The notes beneath the pieces were generated by a model. That model ran no database searches. It had not been told where the DNA came from and was given only the letters and a program-made list of their open reading frames with translations. 64,000 bases of DNA from Actinocorallia sp. API 0066 (GTDB taxonomy: Bacteria > Actinomycetota > Actinomycetes > Streptosporangiales > Streptosporangiaceae): NCBI RefSeq assembly GCF_020991275.1, contig NZ_JAJLQY010000007.1, positions 1-64,000 on the forward strand. Direction: 5' to 3'. The position numbers and the translations under genes are program-made. Each line of letters opens with the position of its first letter. Position 1 is the first letter of the stretch. Of the stretch, positions 7,518 through 15,049 are shown piece by piece.

Positions 7518-8483
7518 ATGACGGAGCTAGCTTGGGTCGAGTCACCCCTGCAGTTGCTGTCTGTGCTGGAGGCGCGGTACGCCGGAGTGCTCGGTCCCGC
7601 GGCGGTCCGGGTGCGCGACGGCTCCGCGGCGCTCGCCGCGACGGCGGCCGAGGCGACGCGGCTGGGCCTCCCGCCTGGCGTGGAACTGGTCGCCGCCCGT
7701 CGCGCCGCGGTGGGCAGGACGGGCTGGGCGCTCGGCGACGCCTTCTCCGGGCAGGCGCAGACGGCGCTGCTCAGGTCGCCCGCACCGCGCAGACTCCTCC
7801 TGGTTGATGACGGTTTGGCCACACTGCACCTGCTCGGGCTGCTTTGCGGGCCGTGGCGGCAGCCGCTCGTCCGGGCGCGCGCCCAGGCGGGCCTTCCGCG
7901 CCGCGCGCTGGGCGCGGTCGCCGGAGCCCGGCTGCGCGCGCTGGCGGCCGACGGAAGGGTCACCGTGTTCACCGGGCTGCCGGTGCCGTCCGCCGTGATG
8001 GCGCGCGCGCACCGGGTGGGCATCAGTGTGGTGCGGCACGACTTCCCGTGGCTGCGCTCGCTGCCCGCCGACCCGCCGCCGGACGAGCGGCTCGTTGTGC
8101 TCGGCACCTCGCTCGTCGCGAACGGGCTCATCGACCGCGAGGCGTACGTGCGGTGGCTGCGGGCGCGGGCTTCGGAGGAGCCGTTCGTCTACCACCCGCA
8201 CCGCAGGGAGAGCGCCGACGTGCTCGACCTGCTGCGCGCCGACCCGCGCGTCAGGGTCCGGGAGTCCGGGCTGCCCGTCGAACTCAGCCTGCGCGGGCTG
8301 ACATCCTGGCACCGTGTGGTGTCACTGCCCTCGACGGCGCTGTCGTCGCTGCGCGTCCTGCTCGGCGGCGACGGGCCCGTGATCGAGGGCGTCACGGTGC
8401 CGTCCGGTTGGTGGACCGACCGTGCCGACGCCTCTCTCCGCACCCATCTCAGCCTTTTCACCGTAGGACCGGAGTTCGCTTGA
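7518..8483 (+). CDS. Sialyltransferase-superfamily enzyme (polysialyltransferase/GT52-like)
   Basis: A 321-residue protein beginning MTELAWVESPLQLLSVLEA, the N-terminal signature of bacterial LOS-sialyltransferase/polysialyltransferase relatives. All three family motifs are present: D/E-D/E-G as D97-D98-G99 (LLLVDDG), HP as H226-P227 (VYHPHRRE) and the S/T motif at S272-T273 (SLPSTALSSL). Known members transfer sialic acid from CMP-sialic acid at the cytoplasmic face of the membrane. With neuA and neuB in the same region, transfer of a CMP-nonulosonate (sialic acid or Kdn-like) to a wall polymer is likely. ATG 7518 follows AGG. It is translationally coupled to the next gene through a TTGA overlap. 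Confidence 0.75.
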   Translation: MTELAWVESPLQLLSVLEARYAGVLGPAAVRVRDGSAALAATAAEATRLGLPPGVELVAARRAAVGRTGWALGDAFSGQAQTALLRSPAPRRLLLVDDGLATLHLLGLLCGPWRQPLVRARAQAGLPRRALGAVAGARLRALAADGRVTVFTGLPVPSAVMARAHRVGISVVRHDFPWLRSLPADPPPDERLVVLGTSLVANGLIDREAYVRWLRARASEEPFVYHPHRRESADVLDLLRADPRVRVRESGLPVELSLRGLTSWHRVVSLPSTALSSLRVLLGGDGPVIEGVTVPSGWWTDRADASLRTHLSLFTVGPEFA

Positions 8484-9640
8484 GACTGCTCGCTGTCGCT
8501 GATTCCGACTCCTACCTGAAGTGGGCCGCCGCGCTGCTGCGCGGGCTGCCCGGCGAACACCGCCTCATCGTGGTGCGCACGCCCATCACGCCCTCGCCCG
8601 AGCAGCGGGCCGCCGCCGTCAGCGGGAGCGGCGAGGAGGTCCCGCCCGTCGTGTCGGCGCAGGCGTTCCGGACGCTGCTGCGCACGTTCGACCCGGACGC
8701 CGTGCTGCTGATGTGCACCGGTCCGGTGGTGCGGGCGCTCGCGCCGTGGGTGTCGCGGGGCCGCCGCCGCGTCCTGGTGTCGGGCCTGCCCGGCATCTCG
8801 GTCCCGGCGACGCGCCGGGCCTGGAAGTTCCGGGCCGCCGCCGACCTCTTCATCGTGCACAGCGCCCGCGAGGTCGCCGAGTTCACCGAGATCGGCGAGT
8901 CGCTCGGGATCCCCGGCCGGGTCGTGCGGACCACGCTGCCCTTCCTGGAGCCCGCGCGCACGCACCGGGCGGCGCAGGAGGACGTCCCGCGCGACCGTGT
9001 GGTGTTCGCGACCCAGGCGAAGGTGCCCGCAGGCAGGGAGCAGCGGGAAGAGGTGCTGCACGCGCTGGCCGCGCTCGCGCTCAGCCGGCCCGACCTGCGT
9101 GTTGTGGTGAAGCTGCGGGCGCGGCGCGGTGAGCAGCAGACGCACCGGGAGGCGCTGCACTACGAGGAGCTGTGGGAGGAGCTGCCCTACGACCGGGACC
9201 TCCTGGAGTTCGACGCGGGCCCGATGTACGTGCAACTGGCCAGGGCCGCCGGGTTCGTCACGGTCAGCTCGACGGCGGCGCTGGAGGCGATCGCCGCCGA
9301 CGCGCCGGTGCTCGTGCTCGGCGACTTCGGCGTGTCGGCCAAGATGATCAACCTGGTGTTCGAGGACAGCGGGCTCATCGGGACGCTCGACGAGCTGGCG
9401 CGCGGCACGTTCCGGCGGCCGTCCGAGCGGTGGTGCGCGGAGAACTACTTCCACCCCGCCGAACAGAACGACTGGACCTCGGCGCTGGAGGAGCTCGTCG
9501 CCAAGGCCGAGACGCTGCCCGCGCCGTACCAGCCGACGCAGAGCAGGTGGGCGCGGACGCGCGGCAGGGCGAGGGTGGAGCTGCCGCCGCCCGCCTACCG
9601 GGCGCTGTTGCGCGCGCGGCGCGCGCTGCGCGGCGTCTGA
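8480..9640 (+). CDS. Putative glycosyltransferase, DUF6716-like
   Basis: A 386-residue protein with GT-B character: MRLLAVADSDSYLKWAAALL at the N terminus, VVFATQAKVP opening the C-terminal half, VVVKLRARRGEQQTHRE where relatives have an HP motif, and VSSTAALEAIAADAPVLVLGD resembling the S/T motif region. It resembles the actinobacterial DUF6716 putative glycosyltransferases, recalled as neighbours of neuA/neuB. Its TTG start overlaps the preceding stop (TTGA), with GGAG just upstream, so the two are made together. The 3' end overlaps the convergent GT2 gene by 46 bases. Activity is unproven. Confidence 0.62.
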   Translation: MRLLAVADSDSYLKWAAALLRGLPGEHRLIVVRTPITPSPEQRAAAVSGSGEEVPPVVSAQAFRTLLRTFDPDAVLLMCTGPVVRALAPWVSRGRRRVLVSGLPGISVPATRRAWKFRAAADLFIVHSAREVAEFTEIGESLGIPGRVVRTTLPFLEPARTHRAAQEDVPRDRVVFATQAKVPAGREQREEVLHALAALALSRPDLRVVVKLRARRGEQQTHREALHYEELWEELPYDRDLLEFDAGPMYVQLARAAGFVTVSSTAALEAIAADAPVLVLGDFGVSAKMINLVFEDSGLIGTLDELARGTFRRPSERWCAENYFHPAEQNDWTSALEELVAKAETLPAPYQPTQSRWARTRGRARVELPPPAYRALLRARRALRGV

Positions 9641-10590
9641 GCGGGGTCGGGCGGCGCGAGGAGTTCGGCGAACAGCTCGCGCCGCTCGGTTGAGGCGCCG
9701 TACAGCACCGACGCGAGCAGCTCGGGAGGGAAGCCGCGCAGGGTGGCGGCGGCACGGGCGCGCTGCGCCTCGCGCAGGGCGGGCGTCAGCCTTGACTCGA
9801 TCTTGATCTGGTTCGCCATGATCGCGCAGTAGTTGCGGATCGCCTTGTAGCGCAGCACGTCGGGTTCGCCGTCGGCGGCGAGGTCGGCGAGCACGGTGTC
9901 GAAGGCGTCGAAGTAGTGCAGTTGGCGGGCGTCGCCGATGCGGGTGAGCGCGGTGGGCGCGTCCCGCCGGTAGAAGACGCCGCCCAGCGGGACGACGGCG
10001 AACGACGCCGCGCGCCGGTACAGCCGCCAGAACCAGGGCCGGTCCTCGGCGGTGTGCAGCCGGGGGTCGAACTCCAGCAGCGGGCCCAGCGACCTGCGGT
10101 AGATCCCGGCCCAGGTGAAGGGGTAGTCCACCATCGACTTGTCGTGCTGCGGCAGGATCGCGGCGCGCGCCGGAAGCCGTTCGCGGGCGCGCGCCTCGGG
10201 CGTCGTGCGCAGCAGCCGTTCCGTGCCGCGCGCCTCGACGTGGTCGGTCATGACGAAGTCGCAGTCCAGCGTCTCGATCGCGGCGACGAGGTCGGCGAGG
10301 TGGCCGGGCCGGATCCAGTCGTCGCCGTCGAGGAAGGTCACGTAGCGGCCCGCCGCCTCGGCGAGGCCGGTGTTGCGCGCGGTGGACGGGCCGCCGGGCT
10401 CCGGCCGGGTGATGACGCGCAGGCCGGGCACGCGGGCACGGCGCAGCAGGTCGCCGGTCGCGTCGGTGGAGCCGTCGTCGACGACGAGGAACTCGTGGCC
10501 GGGCCGCGCGTTCGCGGTCAGGGAGGCGAGCAGGTCCGGGACGTAGGGTGCGACATCACGGACCGGGCTGATCAGCGACAGGACGACCAT
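9595..10590 (-). CDS. GT2 glycosyltransferase, paralogue of the 13213-14172 gene
   Basis: A 331-residue inverting GT-A enzyme. LVVDDGSTD (nucleotide binding), PSTARNTGLAEA and the metal-binding TFLDGDDW are all intact. Its whole length parallels the 13213-14172 product, including SMVDYPFTWAGIYRRSLG and HTAEDRPWFWRLYRR, so one arose from the other by duplication. ATG 10590 has GGAGG about 11 bases upstream and overlaps the end of the preceding gene by 35 bases, so it is the last gene of the neuA-neuB operon. The C terminus is a basic tail (residues about 318-331) antisense to the 8480 gene. The sugar donor is unknown. Confidence 0.78.
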   Translation of the reverse strand: MVVLSLISPVRDVAPYVPDLLASLTANARPGHEFLVVDDGSTDATGDLLRRARVPGLRVITRPEPGGPSTARNTGLAEAAGRYVTFLDGDDWIRPGHLADLVAAIETLDCDFVMTDHVEARGTERLLRTTPEARARERLPARAAILPQHDKSMVDYPFTWAGIYRRSLGPLLEFDPRLHTAEDRPWFWRLYRRAASFAVVPLGGVFYRRDAPTALTRIGDARQLHYFDAFDTVLADLAADGEPDVLRYKAIRNYCAIMANQIKIESRLTPALREAQRARAAATLRGFPPELLASVLYGASTERRELFAELLAPPDPAQTPRSARRARNSAR

Positions 10591-11845
10591 GGCGGGGGCG
10601 GCCTCCGGGAGACAGGACCCGGCGCAGGCGCGTACCCGCCGAGGGGACGGGCAGGTCGAGCGCGGCCAGGCCGGCGGCGGGGAAACGGGAGCGCGGGGCG
10701 GACGGTCCGGCGAGGTGGCGTAGCGCGTCCTCGCGCAGTTCGGGCAGGTGGCCGGGCCGCAGCGTGTAGGCGAGGGCGCGAAGGGACTCCTGGAGGTCGG
10801 CGGCGGGCGGCGGCGCGACGATCCGGCCGCCGCCGGTGAGCCGGGGCACGGTCCGGTCCACGAGCACCGCGGCGACCCGTTCGGCGCCCCCGGCCAGCGC
10901 GCCCGCCCCGAGCGCGGCGACGGCGGTGCCGGGGAGCGCGCCGGCGCGGGCGAGCGCGGCGTACGCGGCGAGTTCCGGCCCGGCGTGCCCGACGACGAGC
11001 GCGGGCCGCACCGACCACGGGTCGGCCACCACGTGCACGGGCACGCCGAGCCGGCGCGCCTCCCGGACCAGGCCGCGCGGCACCGTCTCGCCCGCGAACC
11101 ACACACGCGGGCCGTGCCCGCGCCGGCGCGGGCCCCGGACGAGATCGCCGTCGCCGGGCGGCGGGTCGGGGTCCGGTGTGGCGGGGCGGGCGCGGAGCGC
11201 GGCGCGCAGCGCGGTGGCGGTGAGCCTGTCCTCGACGGCCTGGGGGAGCGCGGCGCGCCGGGTGAGGGACTCGCCCAGCAGGAGGACGCCGTGGGGCGGG
11301 TCTGCCGGAACCCCGAGGAGGGCGGGCAGGGCGGCGAGGGGGATCGGCACGGGCTGTCGGTCGTACTCGTGGAGGAGGACGGGCGAGGCGCCGGGCAGAA
11401 GGTCCAGGTGGAGGAGGGAGGTGATCCGGGAGCCGACGCCCACAGGGAGACGGACGGGGGTGGGGCCGTAGGAGGCGAGGTCGGAGACGCAGACGGTGAT
11501 GCGCGCGCGCGACAGGATCGGGGCGAGCGACCGCAGCCCCGCGATGCCGTCCACGACCAGGTGGAGCGGGCCGGTCAGGGACCAGCGGTCGGTCAGCAGC
11601 CGTTCCAGCACGGGCAGGTCGCCGACGCGCGGGGTCCAGCCGTCCGGGCGCAGCGGCCCGAACTCGTCGTCCCAGCGCAGCACCGTGCCGAACCGGGCGG
11701 CGATCCCGGGGCCCGGCTCCTCCGCCGCGAGCAGCACCGTCCGCCAGCTCGGCCCGGCCGGGAGGAGGCCGGCGGTCAGGGCGGCGGTGTGCGCGGCGAC
11801 GGCCAGCCGGGTCGTCGCCGCGCACACCAGGACGGGGCCGGGCAC
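10556..11845 (-). CDS. Degenerate polysialyltransferase-like protein
   Basis: A 429-residue paralogue of the protein encoded at 11852-13216. The N-terminal halves align well: RWDDEFGPLRPDGWTPRVGDLP versus the paralogue's NAEIAPLHPSGWTPREDELP, and both have SYGPT followed by LPxGVGSRI. The motif that is S-D-G in the paralogue is S-D-L here, and no Lys-Pro-His-Pro stretch exists. Both signature elements of the bacterial sialyltransferases are therefore missing. The C-terminal half is Ala/Pro/Arg-rich. It may be a non-catalytic partner or a decaying duplicate. It lies 6 bases downstream of its paralogue and overlaps the next GT2 start. Confidence 0.62.
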   Translation of the reverse strand: MPGPVLVCAATTRLAVAAHTAALTAGLLPAGPSWRTVLLAAEEPGPGIAARFGTVLRWDDEFGPLRPDGWTPRVGDLPVLERLLTDRWSLTGPLHLVVDGIAGLRSLAPILSRARITVCVSDLASYGPTPVRLPVGVGSRITSLLHLDLLPGASPVLLHEYDRQPVPIPLAALPALLGVPADPPHGVLLLGESLTRRAALPQAVEDRLTATALRAALRARPATPDPDPPPGDGDLVRGPRRRGHGPRVWFAGETVPRGLVREARRLGVPVHVVADPWSVRPALVVGHAGPELAAYAALARAGALPGTAVAALGAGALAGGAERVAAVLVDRTVPRLTGGGRIVAPPPAADLQESLRALAYTLRPGHLPELREDALRHLAGPSAPRSRFPAAGLAALDLPVPSAGTRLRRVLSPGGRPRHGRPVADQPGP

Positions 11846-11851
11846 GGGCCG

Positions 11852-13216
11852 TCAGTCCCGGAACCGGTCGACCTGGCGGAAGGCGCGCAGCGCCATCCTG
11901 CGGCGGCGGCTCGCCCTCGGCACCGCGACCTCGACCGCGCGGTTCGGCGGCAGCCCGCCCGGCAGCCCCAGCGACGTCAGCCTGCGCCGTTTGAAGAACC
12001 GCTGGACCTCGGGCCAGTGCTCCTTCAGATAGGCGGCGGCCTCCGCGCGCAGTTCAGGCCGGGTGCCCGCCTGCATCGCGTAGGTGACCGCCGCGACGAG
12101 CGGCGCGAGCAGCGGCCCGTAGTTCGCGGGCTCGGTGAGGGAGCCGTCCTCGCCGAGCGCGGGCACGGTCGCCTCGACGATCGTCACCGGTATCCGGTTG
12201 CTGTTCTCGTAGGGAGCGAGCCTGTCGAGCAGCATCTCGGCCCCGACGGCGGCGGCCGGGACGCCGTAGTAGCGGGTCGCGGTGACGAGCGCCGTCGAGA
12301 AGCAGCCGACGATCAGTGCGGGCCGAACCGCCGCGCACCACGCCTCGGCCGGTACGGGTTGGTCGACGACCAGGAGCCGAACGCCGAGCCGCCGCGCCTC
12401 GGCCGCCAGGTGTTCGGTCGCCCTGACCGGGCTCGCCGGATGGGGCTTGAAGAGCACGGTCGTGAACCCACGGGCCACGACTCCACGCAGCATCGCCACA
12501 TGAAGGTCATCTTCCTCCTGCGCGCTGAGGATTTCCAGAGCGGCCAGGTACTGACCGACCATCAAAGGGGTGCCTTCGGGCACTTCGGTACCGTCCGGGG
12601 CGGTCAGCGCCCCCCGGACGGCCCCCGTCACCTCGTCCAGGACCTTCCGGAAGGCCGCGTCGGGGATCGTCCGGGACGGCACCCCGTACTCGGCGAGGAG
12701 GTGCGGGACGAGTCCCGGCACCAGGTCGAGGTGAAGGAAGGCGTCGATCCGGCTTCCGACGCCGAGAGGCAGGGTGCTCCGGGTGGGGCCGTAGGACATG
12801 AGCCCGTCGGAGTAGACGGTGATGGGCGCGCCGAAGAACAGGGCGCACAGGGTGCGGGCGGGGGCGACGGCGATGGACTCGACGACGAGCTCGATGTCGT
12901 GTCCGGTCAGCCCCCACCTGTCCCTGAGCCACCGCTCGTACAGCGGCAGCTCGTCCTCGCGCGGCGTCCACCCGGACGGGTGCAGCGGCGCGATCTCCGC
13001 GTTCCAGTCGACGAGCGTGTGGAACCGGTGCGCGAGGGTCTCCCAGCCGGGTTGCGCGGTGAGGCCGGGGGTGAGTTCGGGAATCGCCGCGTTGTTGCTG
13101 ACGACGAGGACGCGGCGGCGGCTCCCGTCGTCGCCCAGGAGACCGGCGTCCAGGGCGGCGGCGAGGGTGAGCGCGCCGAAGGGCGTGGAGGCGAGGAGGA
13201 TCTGCGTGGTGGTCAA
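11852..13216 (-). CDS. Polysialyltransferase-family glycosyltransferase
   Basis: A 454-residue protein starting at a TTG that overlaps the upstream GT2 stop (TTGA), which sets TTTQILLASTPFGALTLAAAL as the N terminus. It carries S136-D137-G138 (VYSDGLMSYGPTRS), an HP motif at H259-P260 (LFKPHPASP) and CFSTALVTATRYYGVPAAA as the S/T region, the order seen in alpha-2,8-polysialyltransferase relatives. Expected role: transfer of CMP-activated nonulosonic acid to a growing wall polymer at the cytoplasmic membrane. It sits in the neuA-neuB-GT2 operon. The linkage and acceptor cannot be read from the sequence. Confidence 0.72.
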   Translation of the reverse strand: MTTTQILLASTPFGALTLAAALDAGLLGDDGSRRRVLVVSNNAAIPELTPGLTAQPGWETLAHRFHTLVDWNAEIAPLHPSGWTPREDELPLYERWLRDRWGLTGHDIELVVESIAVAPARTLCALFFGAPITVYSDGLMSYGPTRSTLPLGVGSRIDAFLHLDLVPGLVPHLLAEYGVPSRTIPDAAFRKVLDEVTGAVRGALTAPDGTEVPEGTPLMVGQYLAALEILSAQEEDDLHVAMLRGVVARGFTTVLFKPHPASPVRATEHLAAEARRLGVRLLVVDQPVPAEAWCAAVRPALIVGCFSTALVTATRYYGVPAAAVGAEMLLDRLAPYENSNRIPVTIVEATVPALGEDGSLTEPANYGPLLAPLVAAVTYAMQAGTRPELRAEAAAYLKEHWPEVQRFFKRRRLTSLGLPGGLPPNRAVEVAVPRASRRRRMALRAFRQVDRFRD

Positions 13217-14172
13217 GCGTCGATGCCCAACAGGTCGGCGAACAGGTCGCGGCGGTCGGTACCGAGGCCGGGCAGGACCTCGGCGAGCGTGTCCGGGGGG
13301 AAACCCTGGACGGTGCGTCGGGCACGGCGGCGCAGTTCCCTGCGCAGCGCGGGGGTGAGCCGGTGACGTTCGTTCAGATGGTGGGCGATCATGGCGCAGT
13401 ACGTGCGGACGGCCTTGCGGCGCAGCCGTACGGCGTCCGGGTCGGCGTCCAGCTCGGCGAGCACGAGGTCGAACGCGTCGAAGAAGTGCAGTTGCCGGGC
13501 GTCCCCGATCCTGGTGAGCGAGCCGGAGACGGAGCGCCGGTAGAACACCCCGGCCAGGGACACGACGGCGTAGCCGGGCACCTCGCGGTGCAGCCGCCAG
13601 ATCCACGGCCGGTCCTCGGCGGTGTGCAGGTGCGGGTGGAAGTGGAGCAGGTCGCCGAGCGAGCGCCGGTAGACGCCCGCCCAGGCGTACGGGTAGTCGA
13701 CCATCGACCTGTCGTGGACGGGCAGGATCGCGTCCCTCGGGTCGAGGACCTCGTCGCGCCTGCCCATCGGGGCCCGGTGCAGGCTGTGCTTGCGCCCGCT
13801 GACCTGGACGTGGTCGACCCTGACGAAGTCGCAGCCGAGCCCCTCGACGGCGTCGGCGAGGGCGGTGAAGTAGCCGGGCGCGACCCAGTCGTCGCCGTCC
13901 AGGAAGGTGACGTACTTTCCCCGGGCGGCGGCCAGGCCGGTGTTGCGGGCACCGGACAGGCCGAGCGCCTCCGGGTTGGTGAGGACCGTCAGGCCGGCGA
14001 CCCCGGACTTGGCGAGCAGCCGCGGGGTGTCGTCCCGCGAGCCGTCGTCCACCGCGAGGAACTCGATGTCCGGGGCCGTGTTCCTCCTGAGGGTGAGCAG
14101 CATGTCGCCGACGTACGCCTGGACGTCGCGCATCGGGATGACGACCGACAGCCGCGGGGCGGGTGTGCCCAT
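13213..14172 (-). CDS. GT2 glycosyltransferase of the nonulosonate operon
   Basis: A 319-residue GT-A fold enzyme: SVVIPMRDVQAYV, FLAVDDGSRDDT, LSGARNTGLAAARGKYVTFLDGDDW (DxD-type metal site), then a conserved SMVDYPYAWAGVYRRSLG block shared only with the 9595-10590 paralogue. The start at 14172 forms an ATGA overlap with the neuB stop, and its own stop overlaps the next TTG start, so neuB, GT2 and the polysialyltransferase-like gene are tightly coupled. It probably adds the non-acidic sugar of the repeat unit, by inference from context. Confidence 0.8.
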   Translation of the reverse strand: MGTPAPRLSVVIPMRDVQAYVGDMLLTLRRNTAPDIEFLAVDDGSRDDTPRLLAKSGVAGLTVLTNPEALGLSGARNTGLAAARGKYVTFLDGDDWVAPGYFTALADAVEGLGCDFVRVDHVQVSGRKHSLHRAPMGRRDEVLDPRDAILPVHDRSMVDYPYAWAGVYRRSLGDLLHFHPHLHTAEDRPWIWRLHREVPGYAVVSLAGVFYRRSVSGSLTRIGDARQLHFFDAFDLVLAELDADPDAVRLRRKAVRTYCAMIAHHLNERHRLTPALRRELRRRARRTVQGFPPDTLAEVLPGLGTDRRDLFADLLGIDA

Positions 14173-15047
14173 CAGGCGGTGGTCCTCCGCAGGCGTTCGC
14201 GCGGCTCGGCCTCGCCCGGGAAGACGCGCTTGACGCCGTCGCCGAGGGCCTGCTCGATCACCCGGATGTCCCGGACGAGGTGCTGGAGGCCGGTCGGCTC
14301 CAGCGACGCGGCGTGGTCGGAGCCCCACATCGTCCGGTCGAGGGTGATGTGCCGCTCGACGGCGCACGCGCCGAGCGTGACGGCGGCGAGGCTGATCTGG
14401 AGGCCGCGCTCGTGCCCTGAGTAGCCCACCGGCACACCGTAGCGCTCACGGAGCGTGGTGATCGTGCGGAGGTTGGCCTCTTCGGCGGGCAGCGGGTAGG
14501 TGGACGTGGCGTGCAGGATGACCAGGTTGTTGGTGCCGAGGATCTCGACGGCCTCGTCGATCTCGGCGATTTCCGACATACCGGTTGAGAGGATCACCGG
14601 CTTGCCCGTCGCGGCGAGCGCCCGCAGGAGTTCACGGTCCGTGATGGACGCGGAGGCGACCTTGTGCGTCACCACGTTGTACTCCTCAAGGAACTCCAGC
14701 GACGGCACGTCCCAGGGGGACGCGAACCACTGGAGGCCGCGCTTGGCGCAGTACTCGTCGATCTCGGCGTACTCCTCCTTGCCGAACTCGACGCGGTGCT
14801 TGTACTCCAGGTACGTCATCTCGCCCCAGGGAGTCGAACGTAGTTTCGACTGCTGGTCGACGGGTACACAGATCTCGGGGGTGCGCTTCTGGAACTTCAC
14901 CGCGTCACAGCCGGCGTTGGCCGCGACGTCGATGAGCTGGCGGCAGATCTTCATGTCGCCGTTGTGGTTGATGCCGATCTCGCCGATCACGTAGACCGGG
15001 TTCCCGTGGCCGACCCGCAGGTCGCCGATGGTGACGGAAGCTGCCAT
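14172..15047 (-). CDS. neuB: NeuB-type nonulosonate (sialic acid/Kdn) synthase, short form
   Basis: A 291-residue TIM-barrel aldolase of the NeuB family, which condenses PEP with a six-carbon sugar (ManNAc, or a 6-phosphate such as mannose-6-P) to give a nine-carbon acid. Visible are VIGEIGINHNGDM (substrate-binding Glu), CDAVKFQKRTPE, FASPWDVPSLEFL, KPVILSTGMS, YSGHERG and CAVERHITLDRTMWGSDH with the two metal-binding His. The usual C-terminal SAF (antifreeze-like) domain of about 60 residues is absent; the protein stops after the barrel. GAGGAA precedes ATG 15047, which lies 2 bases after the neuA stop. The product may be Kdn-type rather than Neu5Ac, given the fused phosphatase upstream. 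Confidence 0.88.
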   Translation of the reverse strand: MAASVTIGDLRVGHGNPVYVIGEIGINHNGDMKICRQLIDVAANAGCDAVKFQKRTPEICVPVDQQSKLRSTPWGEMTYLEYKHRVEFGKEEYAEIDEYCAKRGLQWFASPWDVPSLEFLEEYNVVTHKVASASITDRELLRALAATGKPVILSTGMSEIAEIDEAVEILGTNNLVILHATSTYPLPAEEANLRTITTLRERYGVPVGYSGHERGLQISLAAVTLGACAVERHITLDRTMWGSDHAASLEPTGLQHLVRDIRVIEQALGDGVKRVFPGEAEPRERLRRTTA

Positions 15048-15049
15048 GG

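Noticed and set aside
11852-13606. Longer version of the polysialyltransferase-like protein starting near 13,606
   Set aside because: The extra 130 residues are antisense-like Arg/Pro sequence inside the GT2 gene. The TTG at 13,216 overlapping the GT2 stop gives the family N terminus.
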